This document shows positions 29,640 through 40,100 of a stretch of 62,960 bases of DNA, piece after piece (within the stretch, counting starts at the first letter, position 1; each line of letters opens with the position of its first letter). The notes under the pieces are model-generated. The model did not search any database and was not told where the DNA came from. It was given only the letters and a program-made list of their open reading frames with translations. Source of the DNA: Symbiodinium natans (lineage: Eukaryota > Sar > Dinophyceae > Suessiales > Symbiodiniaceae); NCBI GenBank assembly GCA_905221605.1, contig CAJNDS010000332.1, positions 100,677 to 163,636 of the forward strand. Reading direction: 5' to 3'. A program made the translations under genes and the position numbers.

Positions 29640-30600
29640 TCACTTCTGAAGGCCGTCTTCCTGCCAGGGCTTTGGTACTTGGTTTAAGGGTATTGGGGTT
29701 CTAAGGTCTTGAGCAGCCAAGAAGGCAAGGGCTGAGATAGTTTACTGTCTTGGTTGATAGTCAATCTGTTTTCGGGGGAGGGGGTCGGGGTTCCCGCTTT
29801 CACGGCTCGGAGACACCGTTAAATCTTTGCCACTCCTCGACACAAAATTGGCACATCCGTCATATACCTACGTAGTCAAAGATGTCATTTGTCCACGAAT
29901 GGATCTGAATGAAGATCAAGCCAACGACACAACTAAGCTAAGTTAACCATCAGCAACCATCAACAACCCCGGCATATCGTCCGAGTGAAAAAGCGTACTT
30001 ACGTGCGCACATATGCATCTTACAATGAGTCCCGAGAAACCGGAAACGTGCCGTCTTTGTTGCAATGCTGCAGCCTCTGCAGGAACGTGCACTCCCTCAG
30101 GGAGAGATCTCTAGTCGAATTAAGGTCTGAGGCACCAGCGCAAGATTGTCACACTAGAGACTATTTGGGGGTCTATATTAGGGGCCCCATGCTTTCGTAG
30201 ACTCCCAGATCGTGCTAATGAATCCAATGTCTGCAAGAGGCTGCATTGTTTGGTTTCCCGGAAGCAAGGAAGGAGAAGGTAACCCTAGCCCTAGACCTTA
30301 GACACTAAACCCTATCTTCGGGTTTCAGACTTTATGGGCCACGTGCCAAGGTGGAAATCCGCGGCGCTGGAGCTTCAACGAAGTTTTGTGGGGTTTACGG
30401 TTTAGGGTTTAGGGTTCAGGGTTTAGGGCAAAACTTTCTGGGCATCCTGGGAATTCTGTTAAGAATTGGCCACAACCGTAAACCTAAAACCCCAAACTCG
30501 AAAAGGGCATCGTCAACCGGAGCAGAACGAGCCTGGACCCGTGGAGTTCATCCTTTCAACTGGGAAACAACATAGGGGTAGTTCTCTCTAAATTCGGGTC
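29640..30600. other. Unique sequence with a small telomere-bracketed island
   Basis: CCCTAG/CCCTAAA-like units at about 30,283-30,312 and TTTAGGG units at 30,396-30,430 bracket an ~80-bp island. On the plus strand, after GGTTTCAG, the island reads TLWATCQGGNPRRWSFNE before GTTTTG. This is the same arrangement as the 1-11 kb islands. No other gene signal was seen. Confidence 0.3.
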
Positions 30601-30769
30601 CCTTTTGGGGGTGTTTGTTGTAAGGTGCCATACTATATTGTTTCGCCAGACACCGACCGATCTGACAAATCGATTCCCTAAACCGGCGGAAGGGCTGCTT
30701 CTTGCAAAGGTGTGGCTCGGCCATGTTTCCTTGCAAAGGTGTGGCTTGGCCTTGGTTCTTGGTTCGGCT

Positions 30770-31210
30770 GCGAATACTGCAACTTGCAGCATCTCTGATA
30801 CTGCAAATTGCAGCATTTCTGCGTTTGCAGAAGCTGCAAATACTGTAAATAATAGCATCTGTGCGTTGCCAGAGCCTGCAAACACTGTAAATAGTGGCAT
30901 TTCTGGGTTGTCAGAGACTTCAAATACTGTAAATAGCGGCATTTCTGCGTGTCCAGAGGTCGCATATACTTTAACTAGCAGCATTTCCGAGTTGGCAAAG
31001 GCATCAATTTCTGTCACAGCAGCATTTGTGCGTTTTCAAATGTTGCAAGTATGGTAAATAGCAGCATGTCTGTGTTTGGAGAGGCTGCACATACTGGGGG
31101 TTGAGGGTTTGATCGCGGCAAGCATAAGCGGCATTTCTGAAATTGCAGAGGCTGCAAATACTGTAAATAGCTGCATCTGCGCGTTGCCAAAGCCTGCACA
31201 TATTGTTCAC
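30770..31210 (+). repeat. 42-bp minisatellite, in-frame 14-residue repeat
   Basis: Units of TGCAAATACTGTAAATAGCG plus GCATTTCTGCGTTTCCAGAG recur with a 42-bp period (clear units at 30,834, 30,876, 30,918 and 30,960, then decayed to about 31,205). One plus frame stays open (30,605-31,057) and gives ANTVNSGIS-type repeats, but no start or splice context supports a protein. Part of the array is inverted or interrupted near 31,080-31,130. Confidence 0.75.
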
Positions 31211-31439
31211 GGTTAACGACTTGAAATTGACTTCCAAGTATTGAGCGAACACATAGCTTCAACTCAAAACCATGCAAAGTTTTAACTCAAAAATGTATTT
31301 CGGCAATAACTACACACACACATATATATAACGCACTTAAGAATACGTTGCACAAGTTGTTTCTTCAGCTAGCATATTTAGAAGTTCACTTAGTGCATGT
31401 ATAGCTACACTTATGAGTCAGCAATGAAGAAACCCAGCA

Positions 31440-32130
31440 AAGCATTGCAAACACAATGCTCGCATCAGAAAAGACTGCACGGCTTAAAATGGGTGGCAGC
31501 CTTGAAAAAAAGGGGGGTTGGGGCGGGGGTGGGGGGGGGTGGGGTGGGGGGGGGGTGGGGGGGGGGGGGTGGGGGGGTGGGGGGTGGGGGGGGTGGGGGG
31601 GTGGGGGGGGTGGGGGGGGCGATGCTCGCATAATGGGTTTTAGACAAAATCTTCTTTCAAAGCTTTGTGCGTCTAAAAAGAGCGTGGGCGTTGGGGCCCC
31701 CCTGTTTGCAAACACAATGCTCGCATGTGTTTGAAAGGACTGTACGGCCTAAAATGGGTGGCAGTGAGAAAAGAGGGGGGGTTGGGGGGGGGCGCAGCCC
31801 CACCATTTGCAAACACAATGATGGTGTGATGGGTTCGTAGGACTTAGACCCGCCCTTCCCCATTTGCGATGCTCGCATGATGGGTTCAGGCAAAATGTTG
31901 CTTCAAAGCTTTGCGTGCCTAAAAAAAGCGTGGGGGTTGGAGGGGCGCACCCCCCCCCATTTGCAAACACAATGCTCGCATCATGTGTCGGCTCAAAATG
32001 GGTGGCAGCCTGAAAAAAGCGGGCCCAGCCCCCCCCAGTTGCAAACACAATGCTCGCAGGATGGGTTCGCACGACTAAACCCCTCTCGTTTGCAAACACG
32101 ATGCTCACATGATGGGTTTCAGAAAACATG
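31440..32130 (+). repeat. Degenerate ~100-bp tandem repeat (TGCAAACACAATGCTCGCAT)
   Basis: TTGCAAACACAATGCTCGCAT followed by GATGGGTT, AAAATGGGTGGCAGCC and a G- or C-rich tail is repeated at about 31,447, 31,706, 31,806, 31,962, 32,038 and 32,090, with variable spacing. Frames through it are not credible. Confidence 0.75.
31511..31621 (+). repeat. G-run block (GGGGTGGGG), quadruplex-prone
   Basis: About 110 bp made almost only of G runs of 4-10 separated by single T. Many four-run sets could form G-quadruplexes on the plus strand. Confidence 0.9.
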
Positions 32131-32164
32131 TTCTTCGCACGTCTAAAAAGAGCCGGGGGGTAAG

Positions 32165-32335
32165 CCAAGCCGAGCCGAGCCAAGCCAAGACGAGCCAGGC
32201 CAGGCCAGGCCGAGCCAAGCCAAGCCAGCCCAGGCCAAGCCAAGTCAAGCCAAGCCACGCCTTTGCAAGGGGACAAGCCAAGCCAAGCCACACCTTTGCA
32301 AGGGGACAGGCCCGAGCCACACCTTGCAAAAAGAC
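32165..32335 (+). repeat. AGCCA/AGGCC pentamer repeat
   Basis: CCAAGCCAAGCC/GAGCC-type pentamers, with CTTTGCAAGGGGACA inserted twice near 32,260 and 32,295. Confidence 0.85.
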
Positions 32336-32339
32336 AACA

Positions 32340-32890
32340 GACCCGAGTTGCCTCTCGACCCTAAATTCCAACGTCAAATAAGGGTTTAGGGTTTAGGGTC
32401 GGTATGAGATTTGGGTCCGTGCTGTTTTAAGAATAAAACGCGCCTGCCACTGGACATCATCATGGAATGTGTATTGATCACGAGAAAAGATACAACACAA
32501 ATAGCACAATCAAACTAAGCATGCAATTTATTACGCCGAGATTAGTATATGGTCAATCGTAGAAGTATGAAGCAGTTGGTATAGGGTATACAGTATTCAG
32601 TAGCTCGCTATTTCGTATCTACAATCTAGTATACTGCAATGTAGAAAGCCATTGACTGGCTGCCAGGGAGTTTTGGGCTTACCGTGCGCCCGTCCCACTC
32701 TCCATTTGAGCTCCAATGCAAGCGGCACATGTCCACAAGTGAAAAGCTCGGATTTGCCCAGACTCGAAACGACTGAAGCTGTGAAGGCATGTGAGGCAGT
32801 TTTCAGTACCCCAAAAAGGCACCGAATTGCAACTACCTCAAATTATTAAGAGCCATAGATGCCCCCCCGCAGCAGCATAGTCAATATGTT
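32340..32890. other. Unique sequence, no gene recognised
   Basis: AT-balanced sequence with two TTTAGGG units at about 32,382-32,398. No supported coding region. Confidence 0.3.
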
Positions 32891-32894
32891 TGTT

Positions 32895-33290
32895 GGATCC
32901 TGTTCAACTTGTGACCAAACATCCTTCCCAGAATTTTGCCTTCCACGGTTCCGAAGAGGCTGACGATACTCATACGCCCAGGGCCTTCAGTGTGTATTCC
33001 TGCTGCTCGGAGATCGCCTCACACGCCTTAATCTCATGTTGCATGGTAGCCATGTTTGTTTCGGTCTCGCTCTTCGTCAGCTTTACCGTGACCAGGCCTT
33101 TTTCTCTGTCCACAGTGTAGGTGCCATACTTCTTGGTTCCCATGAAGCCCGCACCAAAAGGAAACACCTGCTCTTCGCAATACAGGGCGCTGAAGTCGGG
33201 CTTCAAGGTGAGGTACTTGTCTTCAGTCCATTCTCGCACGGGGCTGTCCTTGACGATGTAGTACTGCGGCACATCGAGGCCTTCTGCCAT
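32895..33290 (-). pseudogene. Small host-like protein gene with a frameshift or splice site
   Basis: The minus strand reads from ATG (33,290) through 106 codons of ordinary soluble-protein composition (GLDVPQYYIVKDSPVREW, FGAGFMGTKKYGTYTVD, KGLVTVKLTKSETETN) to UGA at about 32,972. Directly after, another frame continues in the same style (SIVSLFGTVEGKILGRMFGH) to a stop near 32,895. Either one base is lost at GGCGTATGAG, or that GTATGAG is a splice donor and the exon ends there. The protein would be about 140 residues. I do not recognise the family; no signal peptide or zinc motif is evident. It is the best candidate for a normal small host protein in the window. Confidence 0.5.
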
Positions 33291-33299
33291 GGCTCGAAC

Positions 33300-33910
33300 T
33301 TACGTGACTGGAACCTCATGCAGTCTTGAACTACCTTGAGCCGTGAGCACAACATGCACCAATGGCGATAGCAGCGCTGACCACCCTAAACCCTGAACAC
33401 CTACCAGCCGCCCTGGCAAAATCACTCTAGTCTAGGCGCCGCACCTGTTTCGCCGCTGCGAGGACGGGCATCTTGCGAAGTCCACCAGTCCACGATGCGC
33501 ACGAAGCCATCCTGCTTTAAAAGCGATGCAGGCGATGCTGTGCTGGCTGCAGTGCTGAAGCAATGAAGCTATGGGGCTTGGTGGGCGTGTTGACTTCAAC
33601 CTCGTACGTGTGCAACACTACTTGCTTTGTTGAGGCTTCCGGAATTGTAGAGTCGGATGTCGGAAGCGCCCGGCGAGATACGATGCTACACGCAAACCCT
33701 CATTGTGAAGCCTCACCTTCTTTCTATGCATCTGTGCATTTGTGCATAACAACCGGCCCGCAGCCCTATAAACCCTAAACCCTGAACCCTCAACCCTAAA
33801 CCCTAAACCGCACAACCAGTTCAACCTCCAGATGCTTCCGGTTGTTCAGGGGTGCGGCGCTGCCTCGACCGAGGTTTTGGGCTTGTAGGGCTTAGGCTCG
33901 GCCTAGCTAG
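33300..33910. other. Unique sequence with one CCCTAAA tract
   Basis: CCCTAAA heptamers at about 33,770-33,812. No supported gene. Confidence 0.3.
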
Positions 33911-33914
33911 CCAC

Positions 33915-34068
33915 ATCTTGGTCTTTCCACCGTATCTTGCAATCACGTTAGTTGTCATTTGCCCTATGCTGGCTGAAAGCCGAAATGGCTGGCACGTCAA
34001 AAACAGCCGAGCCTGACATGTCCTTCAACATGCCCATGTGCGATTTCGTGCAATATCCACAACACATC
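33915..34068. repeat. Dispersed duplicate, copy 2 (with 28,890-29,055)
   Basis: Same orientation as copy 1. The minus reading keeps HEIAHMGMLKDMSG. Flanks differ, so the duplicated unit is only about 150-165 bp. Confidence 0.7.
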
Positions 34069-34069
34069 C

Positions 34070-34938
34070 ACTGACCCCAAAACAAGGAGGTCACAAAACC
34101 GAGCCTCAGAACGATGTCTTCCAGAAGCTCACAAGCAACACAAGAAAGGCGTTGCCCAACATTGCGATGATCACTGGTGCAGACACGGGCCGGTCATCTG
34201 GTAAGAAAGTTTTCTTTTGCTGAAGCTTGTTGCCAGAGTGAAGTTTCGAACACGTCGTCTCTAGTGACGGTGTCGATACGGATCGTCTGCGTCAATGCAA
34301 GAAAAGGAACTTGTCTATGATGATGGCTTTTGCGCGCAACCAATCTGTTGTGGTTGTTTTTTTTGTGGCAAGGCTGTGCTGCGGGGAATACAGTCATACA
34401 CAGCTTGAATCCGTTCTGTGGGGATCATTTAAGGCTTGGCTGTGCAGAACCTGTGCAAGCTCTTGCATTCACAGCACGGTGCAGCATTAGAGCATCAGAC
34501 TGCATTGACAGCCCTTGTTAAGCAAGTTTGCCACTTTGAGCAAACGTCCACTAGTTTAAAGAAGAACCCTCCGGCAGAGGATGCTTGCAAACTCGGACGC
34601 ACTTCTTTCCACACAAGGATTCTTGACATTCGACAGCTTACACTTCGGGACAGAAAATTTTCTAATTTAAGAACATTGATGACACATGCTGCTTGAGCAC
34701 CTGCAACGCAGATGACGCAGTTCAAAAGCTTTGCATCCAAGAAATCACTTTGAAAAACTTCAAAGTGTCGAAACTGAAGAAGGCAAAACACAACCTTGAG
34801 AAGAACTCTTAAGTCTCAACATGTGGCTGTCGAAGTTGAAATTAAAGAAAGCTTATGCTGGATCTTGGTACGTATGTGCACGATTTTTTCACAACCACGT
34901 TCGATGACCTCATTTTTGCAATGCTGCACCTCTCTCAC
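34070..34938. other. Left flank of copia-1; no gene recognised
   Basis: Unique sequence with short frames only. It ends in CTCAC (34,934-34,938), the presumed target duplication of copia-1. Confidence 0.35.
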
Positions 34939-35332
34939 TGTGAAAACACAGCAGCAGCGCGCTGAACCCTCTTTTTCTCACGACTTGAGCCAAAGTCATA
35001 AGCCGGAGGCTTCGTCAGTGAAACTCGGTACACACAGGTGAAAACTCTGCTCTGCCACGTGTTCTCCACAGCCACAAAACAAACTCAAACGTCAGTGGGA
35101 GTTCTCGGGACCTACCCAACTACACCTAAAGCAAGCAAAAACGTGCACAGTCACTTCTACAGCTTCCAGACACACATCCCTACAACTCAAGCACTTCAAA
35201 AGGCTTTCCCACTTAAAGCAGCACTCCCGTCGAGCCTCCAAGGCACAACTACGGAGTTCCTACAACTACACACACAACTCTGAGCCAGCATGCAGGACAA
35301 CAAAGTTAACATGTCCTTAGACAGGAACTTTC
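34939..35332 (-). repeat. copia-1 3' LTR (main part)
   Basis: The LTR begins (plus reading) TGTGAAAACACAGC and runs to ...AGACAGGAACTTTC; the missing ACA end lies at 45,864-45,866. It matches 54,503-54,896 along its length, except that 34,977-35,136 is in the opposite orientation there. On the element's sense strand it contains GACTTTGGCTCAAGTCG (34,997-34,981), close to the spliced-leader 3' end. Confidence 0.85.
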
Positions 35333-35438
35333 GTCTGCACGCTGCGAGGCGTAGCCACCCGAAGGGGCTGAGGTTAGAGGGTGAAACATACAAACTACAA
35401 ACTCTGCACAGTGAGACTACCGGTACTAGCCCTCACTT

Positions 35439-35592
35439 CCCTCAGACATTTGTCGAGGCCGAAATCCATGCCCTCATACCGTGGTCGAGGCCGAAATTCC
35501 CTCAGGACTTGCCGAGGCCGAACTTCCTTCATTTGCACCCCTCAGACCAGAGTCGAGGCCGAAACTTCCTCAGGCAGCACGCCGAGGCGGTA
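35439..35592 (+). repeat. Mini-hairpin cluster (5 copies), LINE B 3' UTR
   Basis: Five units of CCTCA(G)-N-CGAGGCCGAA at about 35,439, 35,471, 35,499, 35,538 and 35,568. CCTC pairs with GAGG. Loop bases vary while the stem and the trailing GCCGAA stay constant. Confidence 0.8.
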
Positions 35593-35653
35593 TTTCTTGA
35601 GTCGGTTGGTGCTTCTCAGACCACTAGCCGTGTTTCTTTCTGGGCTACTCTGC

Positions 35654-36880
35654 TCACTCATCAGCTTCGTCATGTGGCATGCCCAGCGTGATTTTCTGGA
35701 TCTCTGTTGCCGGAACCGAAAGTAGGGTTCCATCCCATCCTCGTTTTGCAATCCCGGCATCCAGCAGGTGCTGGGCAAATGGCCCGACATTGCCTACGCA
35801 CGCCATCCAAAGCGCGCTGGCCTTGCCGTCGTACGTTCTGACCAATCCACGTATGGTTGCCAGTAGCTCCTCATCATACTTCTCCAGGAGGCGTACAAGG
35901 CCGCTTGATAGCTTGTATCTATCCTCCTGCAGCGTCGTCCACTCCGCCGTGTCAAAGAACACTGCCCGTGGTAACGATCCTGACATTGGGTCGCGCCCAA
36001 CGTTGCTCACCGTGACATCCGATAGAGCAACTCCTTGCATGGTCAGCCATGACGTTATAGCCACCAGGTAAAACAGGGACTGTCTGAGGATCCCGGCTTC
36101 ATGGCGATTTTCCTGCCACCATGTGTTGAACAGCTCTGCCCTGCGGATGATACTTCCATAGAAGTAGTGGTGGCAGTAACCCTCCACCGCTTCGTCGAAA
36201 AGGACTCCAATCCATCCTGCCCACAGGGTCCTGGTGACCAGGGTGGGGAATTGTTCCCCATACCCTGCTTCGTTGCCAAAGCTCTGGGGTTCCATCGCCA
36301 GTTTCATGACCCATAGCCGATCCAGAGCATATCCTCGTCGAGTGCGCCCTGCACCTATGAAGGGAAGCACCCTAGGCTGTAAGCATTGCCCTGTCGTTGG
36401 GTTGCGGACCAATTGGACCTCCCCAAGCCAATGGAGCGCAGTCCTTGGCCTTTGCTGGTTCTGCAGTTTGTGCACCAAAAGGTGCACAGGCTTGGCTTGC
36501 CCCATGTCTTCCTTTTTCTCCTTTCCCTCAGCTTCCTGCGAGGCCATATTGTGGGCACCTGGCCCTTCCGCCAGCGTGACTGTACGAGACTCGCTTGCCT
36601 CTTGCTCTGTATTGACACCCTCAGCTTGGTGCGAGGCCGCTCTGTCTTCTCCTCTCTCCCGTAGGCGTACCGGACCCACCGGAGATTCCGAAGCACTCTC
36701 CTCTTCCCTATCCCAAGGCTGCTCCGGGTGTCTGGCCTGTCGAAGCGGGGAACGTTCTCGGGGCGGGTCCTTCTGCTTGTTCTTGCTTTTGCCCTTGCCT
36801 TTGTCCGGCCGATTCCTTAACCAGGATGGCAATCGGGACCCTTGTCTTCTCATCGTAGCATCCGTCTTCCATTGCCTCAT
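35654..36880 (-). CDS. LINE B ORF3: protein-kinase-like fold, ~408 aa
   Basis: ATG at 36,880, 232 bp after ORF2 stops. The N-terminal 130 residues are Lys/Glu/Arg-rich and include two (A)SQxAEG-type peptides made by mini-hairpins. The C-terminal domain shows, in order, LWVMKLAM (possible VAIK-type Lys), NEAGYGEQF (possible helix-C Glu), and GVALSDVTVSNVGRD, with Asp and Asn spaced as in HxDxxxxN. Seventeen residues after that Asn comes AVFFDTAEW (DFG-type Asp). Residue order and spacing match the kinase-like fold, but there is no glycine loop that I can see and the HRD His is missing. This is a structural inference. A phosphotransferase or an inactive binding domain are both possible. A third ORF after RT-RNase H is unusual for LINEs. 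Confidence 0.55.
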   Translation of the reverse strand: MRQWKTDATMRRQGSRLPSWLRNRPDKGKGKSKNKQKDPPRERSPLRQARHPEQPWDREEESASESPVGPVRLRERGEDRAASHQAEGVNTEQEASESRTVTLAEGPGAHNMASQEAEGKEKKEDMGQAKPVHLLVHKLQNQQRPRTALHWLGEVQLVRNPTTGQCLQPRVLPFIGAGRTRRGYALDRLWVMKLAMEPQSFGNEAGYGEQFPTLVTRTLWAGWIGVLFDEAVEGYCHHYFYGSIIRRAELFNTWWQENRHEAGILRQSLFYLVAITSWLTMQGVALSDVTVSNVGRDPMSGSLPRAVFFDTAEWTTLQEDRYKLSSGLVRLLEKYDEELLATIRGLVRTYDGKASALWMACVGNVGPFAQHLLDAGIAKRGWDGTLLSVPATEIQKITLGMPHDEADE

Positions 36881-37141
36881 TGCTAATGGCCCACCTTGAG
36901 GATGAGGACGCCTTGTTCCACCCTCAGCTCTGCGAGGCCGAGGCCTCCTCTCTTTCCCTCAGCGGTGTCGCAAGCACGCGGCACCGCGAGGCCGAACTAC
37001 ACTCCCTCAGCAAAGCGAGGCCGTAAACACCAATCGCAATTCCCCGTTGCGAGGCCCTCACCCTCAGCTAGGAGGCCGAAACCCTGTCTCCTTGCACCAA
37101 ACGGCTGCGGATTTACTGCGTCCCCTCAGCTTGGCGAGGCC
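36525..37141 (+). repeat. Mini-hairpin cluster inside and between ORF3 and ORF2
   Basis: Copies at about 36,525 and 36,617 lie inside ORF3. Copies at about 36,935, 36,957, 37,003 and 37,065 lie in the ORF2-ORF3 gap. The copy at 37,122 forms the last codons of ORF2 (RQAEGTQ). Confidence 0.75.
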
Positions 37142-40100
37142 TAACAAACAATGACATCTTCTGCTGTGCGCTGGCTTGGGGCTTAGCTTTGGCGTGTTTC
37201 CCACCAAACTGAACGCGAGGCTGTTGAAACTGGACGTTGCTCATACTTCCACCATTGACAAGGGTTTGCGCTTGGGTAGCCAGCTTGCCCTGAGAAGTCC
37301 GCGATTTGCACTCCCCCGCCAGGCTTTTATTGCACTTCTGGCTGACCGGTGCATGTGTTCGGTCACACTTTGTGCAAACCCAACGGATTCCCAAATTCAC
37401 CATATTATGGGAGGGGTGGATACCCCACTCTTCACGCACTCGCGCCTCCGGCTGGTTGACGCAGTACTGTTCCAAGACCACCTCCAAGTTCGTGAGGGTT
37501 TGTTGTACATACAACCCGCACAGTTGACATTTCAGTGTTAAATTCCGGGGGTGTTCGCTGCCCTTCTCCCATTGATGCCCGCGCTCCGGGTTTTTCAGCA
37601 ACTGCCAAAGCCGCTGGCGTTTGTTGAGTTTGGCGTTGCCCTGCTCTTTTTTGCATCCCTCAGCTTTCTGCGAGGCCTCCATCTTCTCTTTGTAATGGGC
37701 ATGGTCCAGGATGAAGGGGAAGTCTTCTTCTTTGCGCGTCCTCAATATGTGGGCTGCGCGTGCGCCGTACGCTAGGGAAAGTGTGCGCACCACATTGTCC
37801 AACTCTTTGACACGCCTCTTGTGCGCTGGGCTGTAAGCAGCCGCCGCTACTGCACCACATACTTTGTCTGCCATGTCATTCGCTGCACGCCGCCACAACG
37901 TGCCCGGCCCCATCTTCGCCAGGAATTCCTCTTCAGTTTTGTGGGACGGGACCCAGGTTGCCTTGATACGTTTCCTGTCATTCCACACTTTGCTCCATTC
38001 CAGGTCATCCTCCGGCGGTTGTGTTTTTTGTAGCACTTGGACTGCCGGCTTGCAATCCATAGTGACATCAATCAGATCCTCCGTGTGCTCCATTAGTCGG
38101 AAAAGTGCACGGCGCTCCATGTCCACCACCGGCTGCCACGGGTAGACCAGCTCTGTAATCCGTCCGGCTTCCACCAGGACACCTTTTGTCCAGGACAGAG
38201 CCACCACTGCGAGGGCTGATGTTTGTACACGTGGGTCTATTCCTCCTGGACCTCCACTTGCGTCAGTGGCGAAGATCAAGCCTTCCGCTTCCACTTTTGC
38301 ATCTGCTGCAAAGCAGCCTTGGTAACGTAGACCTAAAAGGTGTTCCGGTGGCTTCGGGTGCCACACCGCCGGCTTTGGCAGGAGTGCCCTTGTCCACAGA
38401 CACTCCCATGGGTATTTGTGACGCAAGTATTCCTGGAGCTTGGGTTCTTTGAACCCTTGTTCACGCCAGTAAGGACATTCTTTGAGGACATGCTCCAGAG
38501 TTGCTGGCATTTGGCACTTCTTGCACCATCCTGGCTTGGACTCCGTGATGACGCCCGCGTGCCACACTGACTTTATACCTTCCATAAGGCCTGGGCTTAG
38601 GCCTCCCAGCTTCGTCAACTTGTGATGCGGCGTCCAATCCAGCCCCTCTTGGGCACCAGCGCCACCTGCCTGTCGCGCTATCGCAGCCCGCTTCTGTTCC
38701 TCCAGGAATCCCTCAAGCCATTTATAGGCGAGGCTACCCATGCGTGGCTGGGTCCAATCAACGTTGAGGACACTACCTCTCTTCCATTTGCCTGGGTCAC
38801 TGGCATCTACCTTCAGATCCAGTAAGTACGCCATGGTTGCAGCCATCGGCCCCGTGACCAGTGGCCAGTGGTGTTTGGCCGCACTCAACCTCTTCCAAGT
38901 GGTTTTCCAGGCCAAGTCAAAGTGGGCTTTTCCGCCACCGATCCATGCACGGAAAACTTTGGCCACCACTTTGAAATGCTGCTTGTGGATTGTGCGCTTT
39001 GGATCCTGGCATTTCTTGGCTCCCATGTCCAAGATGGTTTCCAAACTCCCAAGCTTGTATTTACCCAGGTGTTTTCCTACCACTGTTCGGAGCCATTTCA
39101 TTCTTTTGGGTGAAACCCCCACAGAGGGGTGCCCCCACAAAGCAACTGATGTGATCGCTGCCTTGACCACGCGGAGTTTAGTGCTGGGCGGCGGTCCCAG
39201 CCTAGACAGTTTGCTATGTCTCGCACGGGCTTTCTTGGCCCGCGTTGCCGACGTCACCAAGCGACGCTTTCGCCCCCCTGTACTATCGACGCCCAGGTCA
39301 CGCATCACGTCGTACACCTGTGGCTCATGAGGCAGCAGGAGTTCACGCAGGTGCTTGCTCGCCTGGGTACTGCTGGCCACAAACCCTGTCTTCTTGGATG
39401 AAATCGTGAAACCATTAGCATCCATCCCGTCCTTTAAGCTGCGGTAGACTCGTATGGCACTATCCGCCACGTGTTTAAAGGACTTATGCTGGATGTCAAT
39501 TGAGACATCATCCAACCAACAGTCCACGTTTGCCACATCTCGTCGCCTTTGGATCTTGTCTATCACCGGGTGCAATGCCACCTTTGCTAACGATGGCGCC
39601 GCTGGGCAACCCGCTTGCACGCCATTTGTAGCTCTGATGCCTGCCGATAGCACCCCATCCGCCACCAAGTATCTGGCACCCATGTACACTTCCAGTGCCA
39701 TCTTCAGGATTAGCGGTGGATATTGCAGGGCCGTTGCTGCCATGATCAATTGCTGAAATTGGATGGTATCGAAAAAGGACTCGAGGTCCACAAAGAGTGA
39801 CACCACATGCACTCCATTTGTCTTTGCCACCTCATTTCGCAGTAGTCTGCCGACGGCCACGTCCAAGCAGCAACTGCCTGGGACTGCCTTGTCGTACGTG
39901 GCAGCTGTGGCATAGCCTGCCTGCCAAGTACTTACCAAATCCCATCGCAGGCGGACCCAAGTCCTGTACAGGATGTGTAGCAAGGCGATTGGTCTTTCCC
40001 GGGTCAGATTCTTCGGCAGCATTGCTATAAGGGAGACTGTCATTTGCTGCGGCCATGCTGCCTTGGCCTCACATTCATGGTAGAAGGACACAACGGCTTC

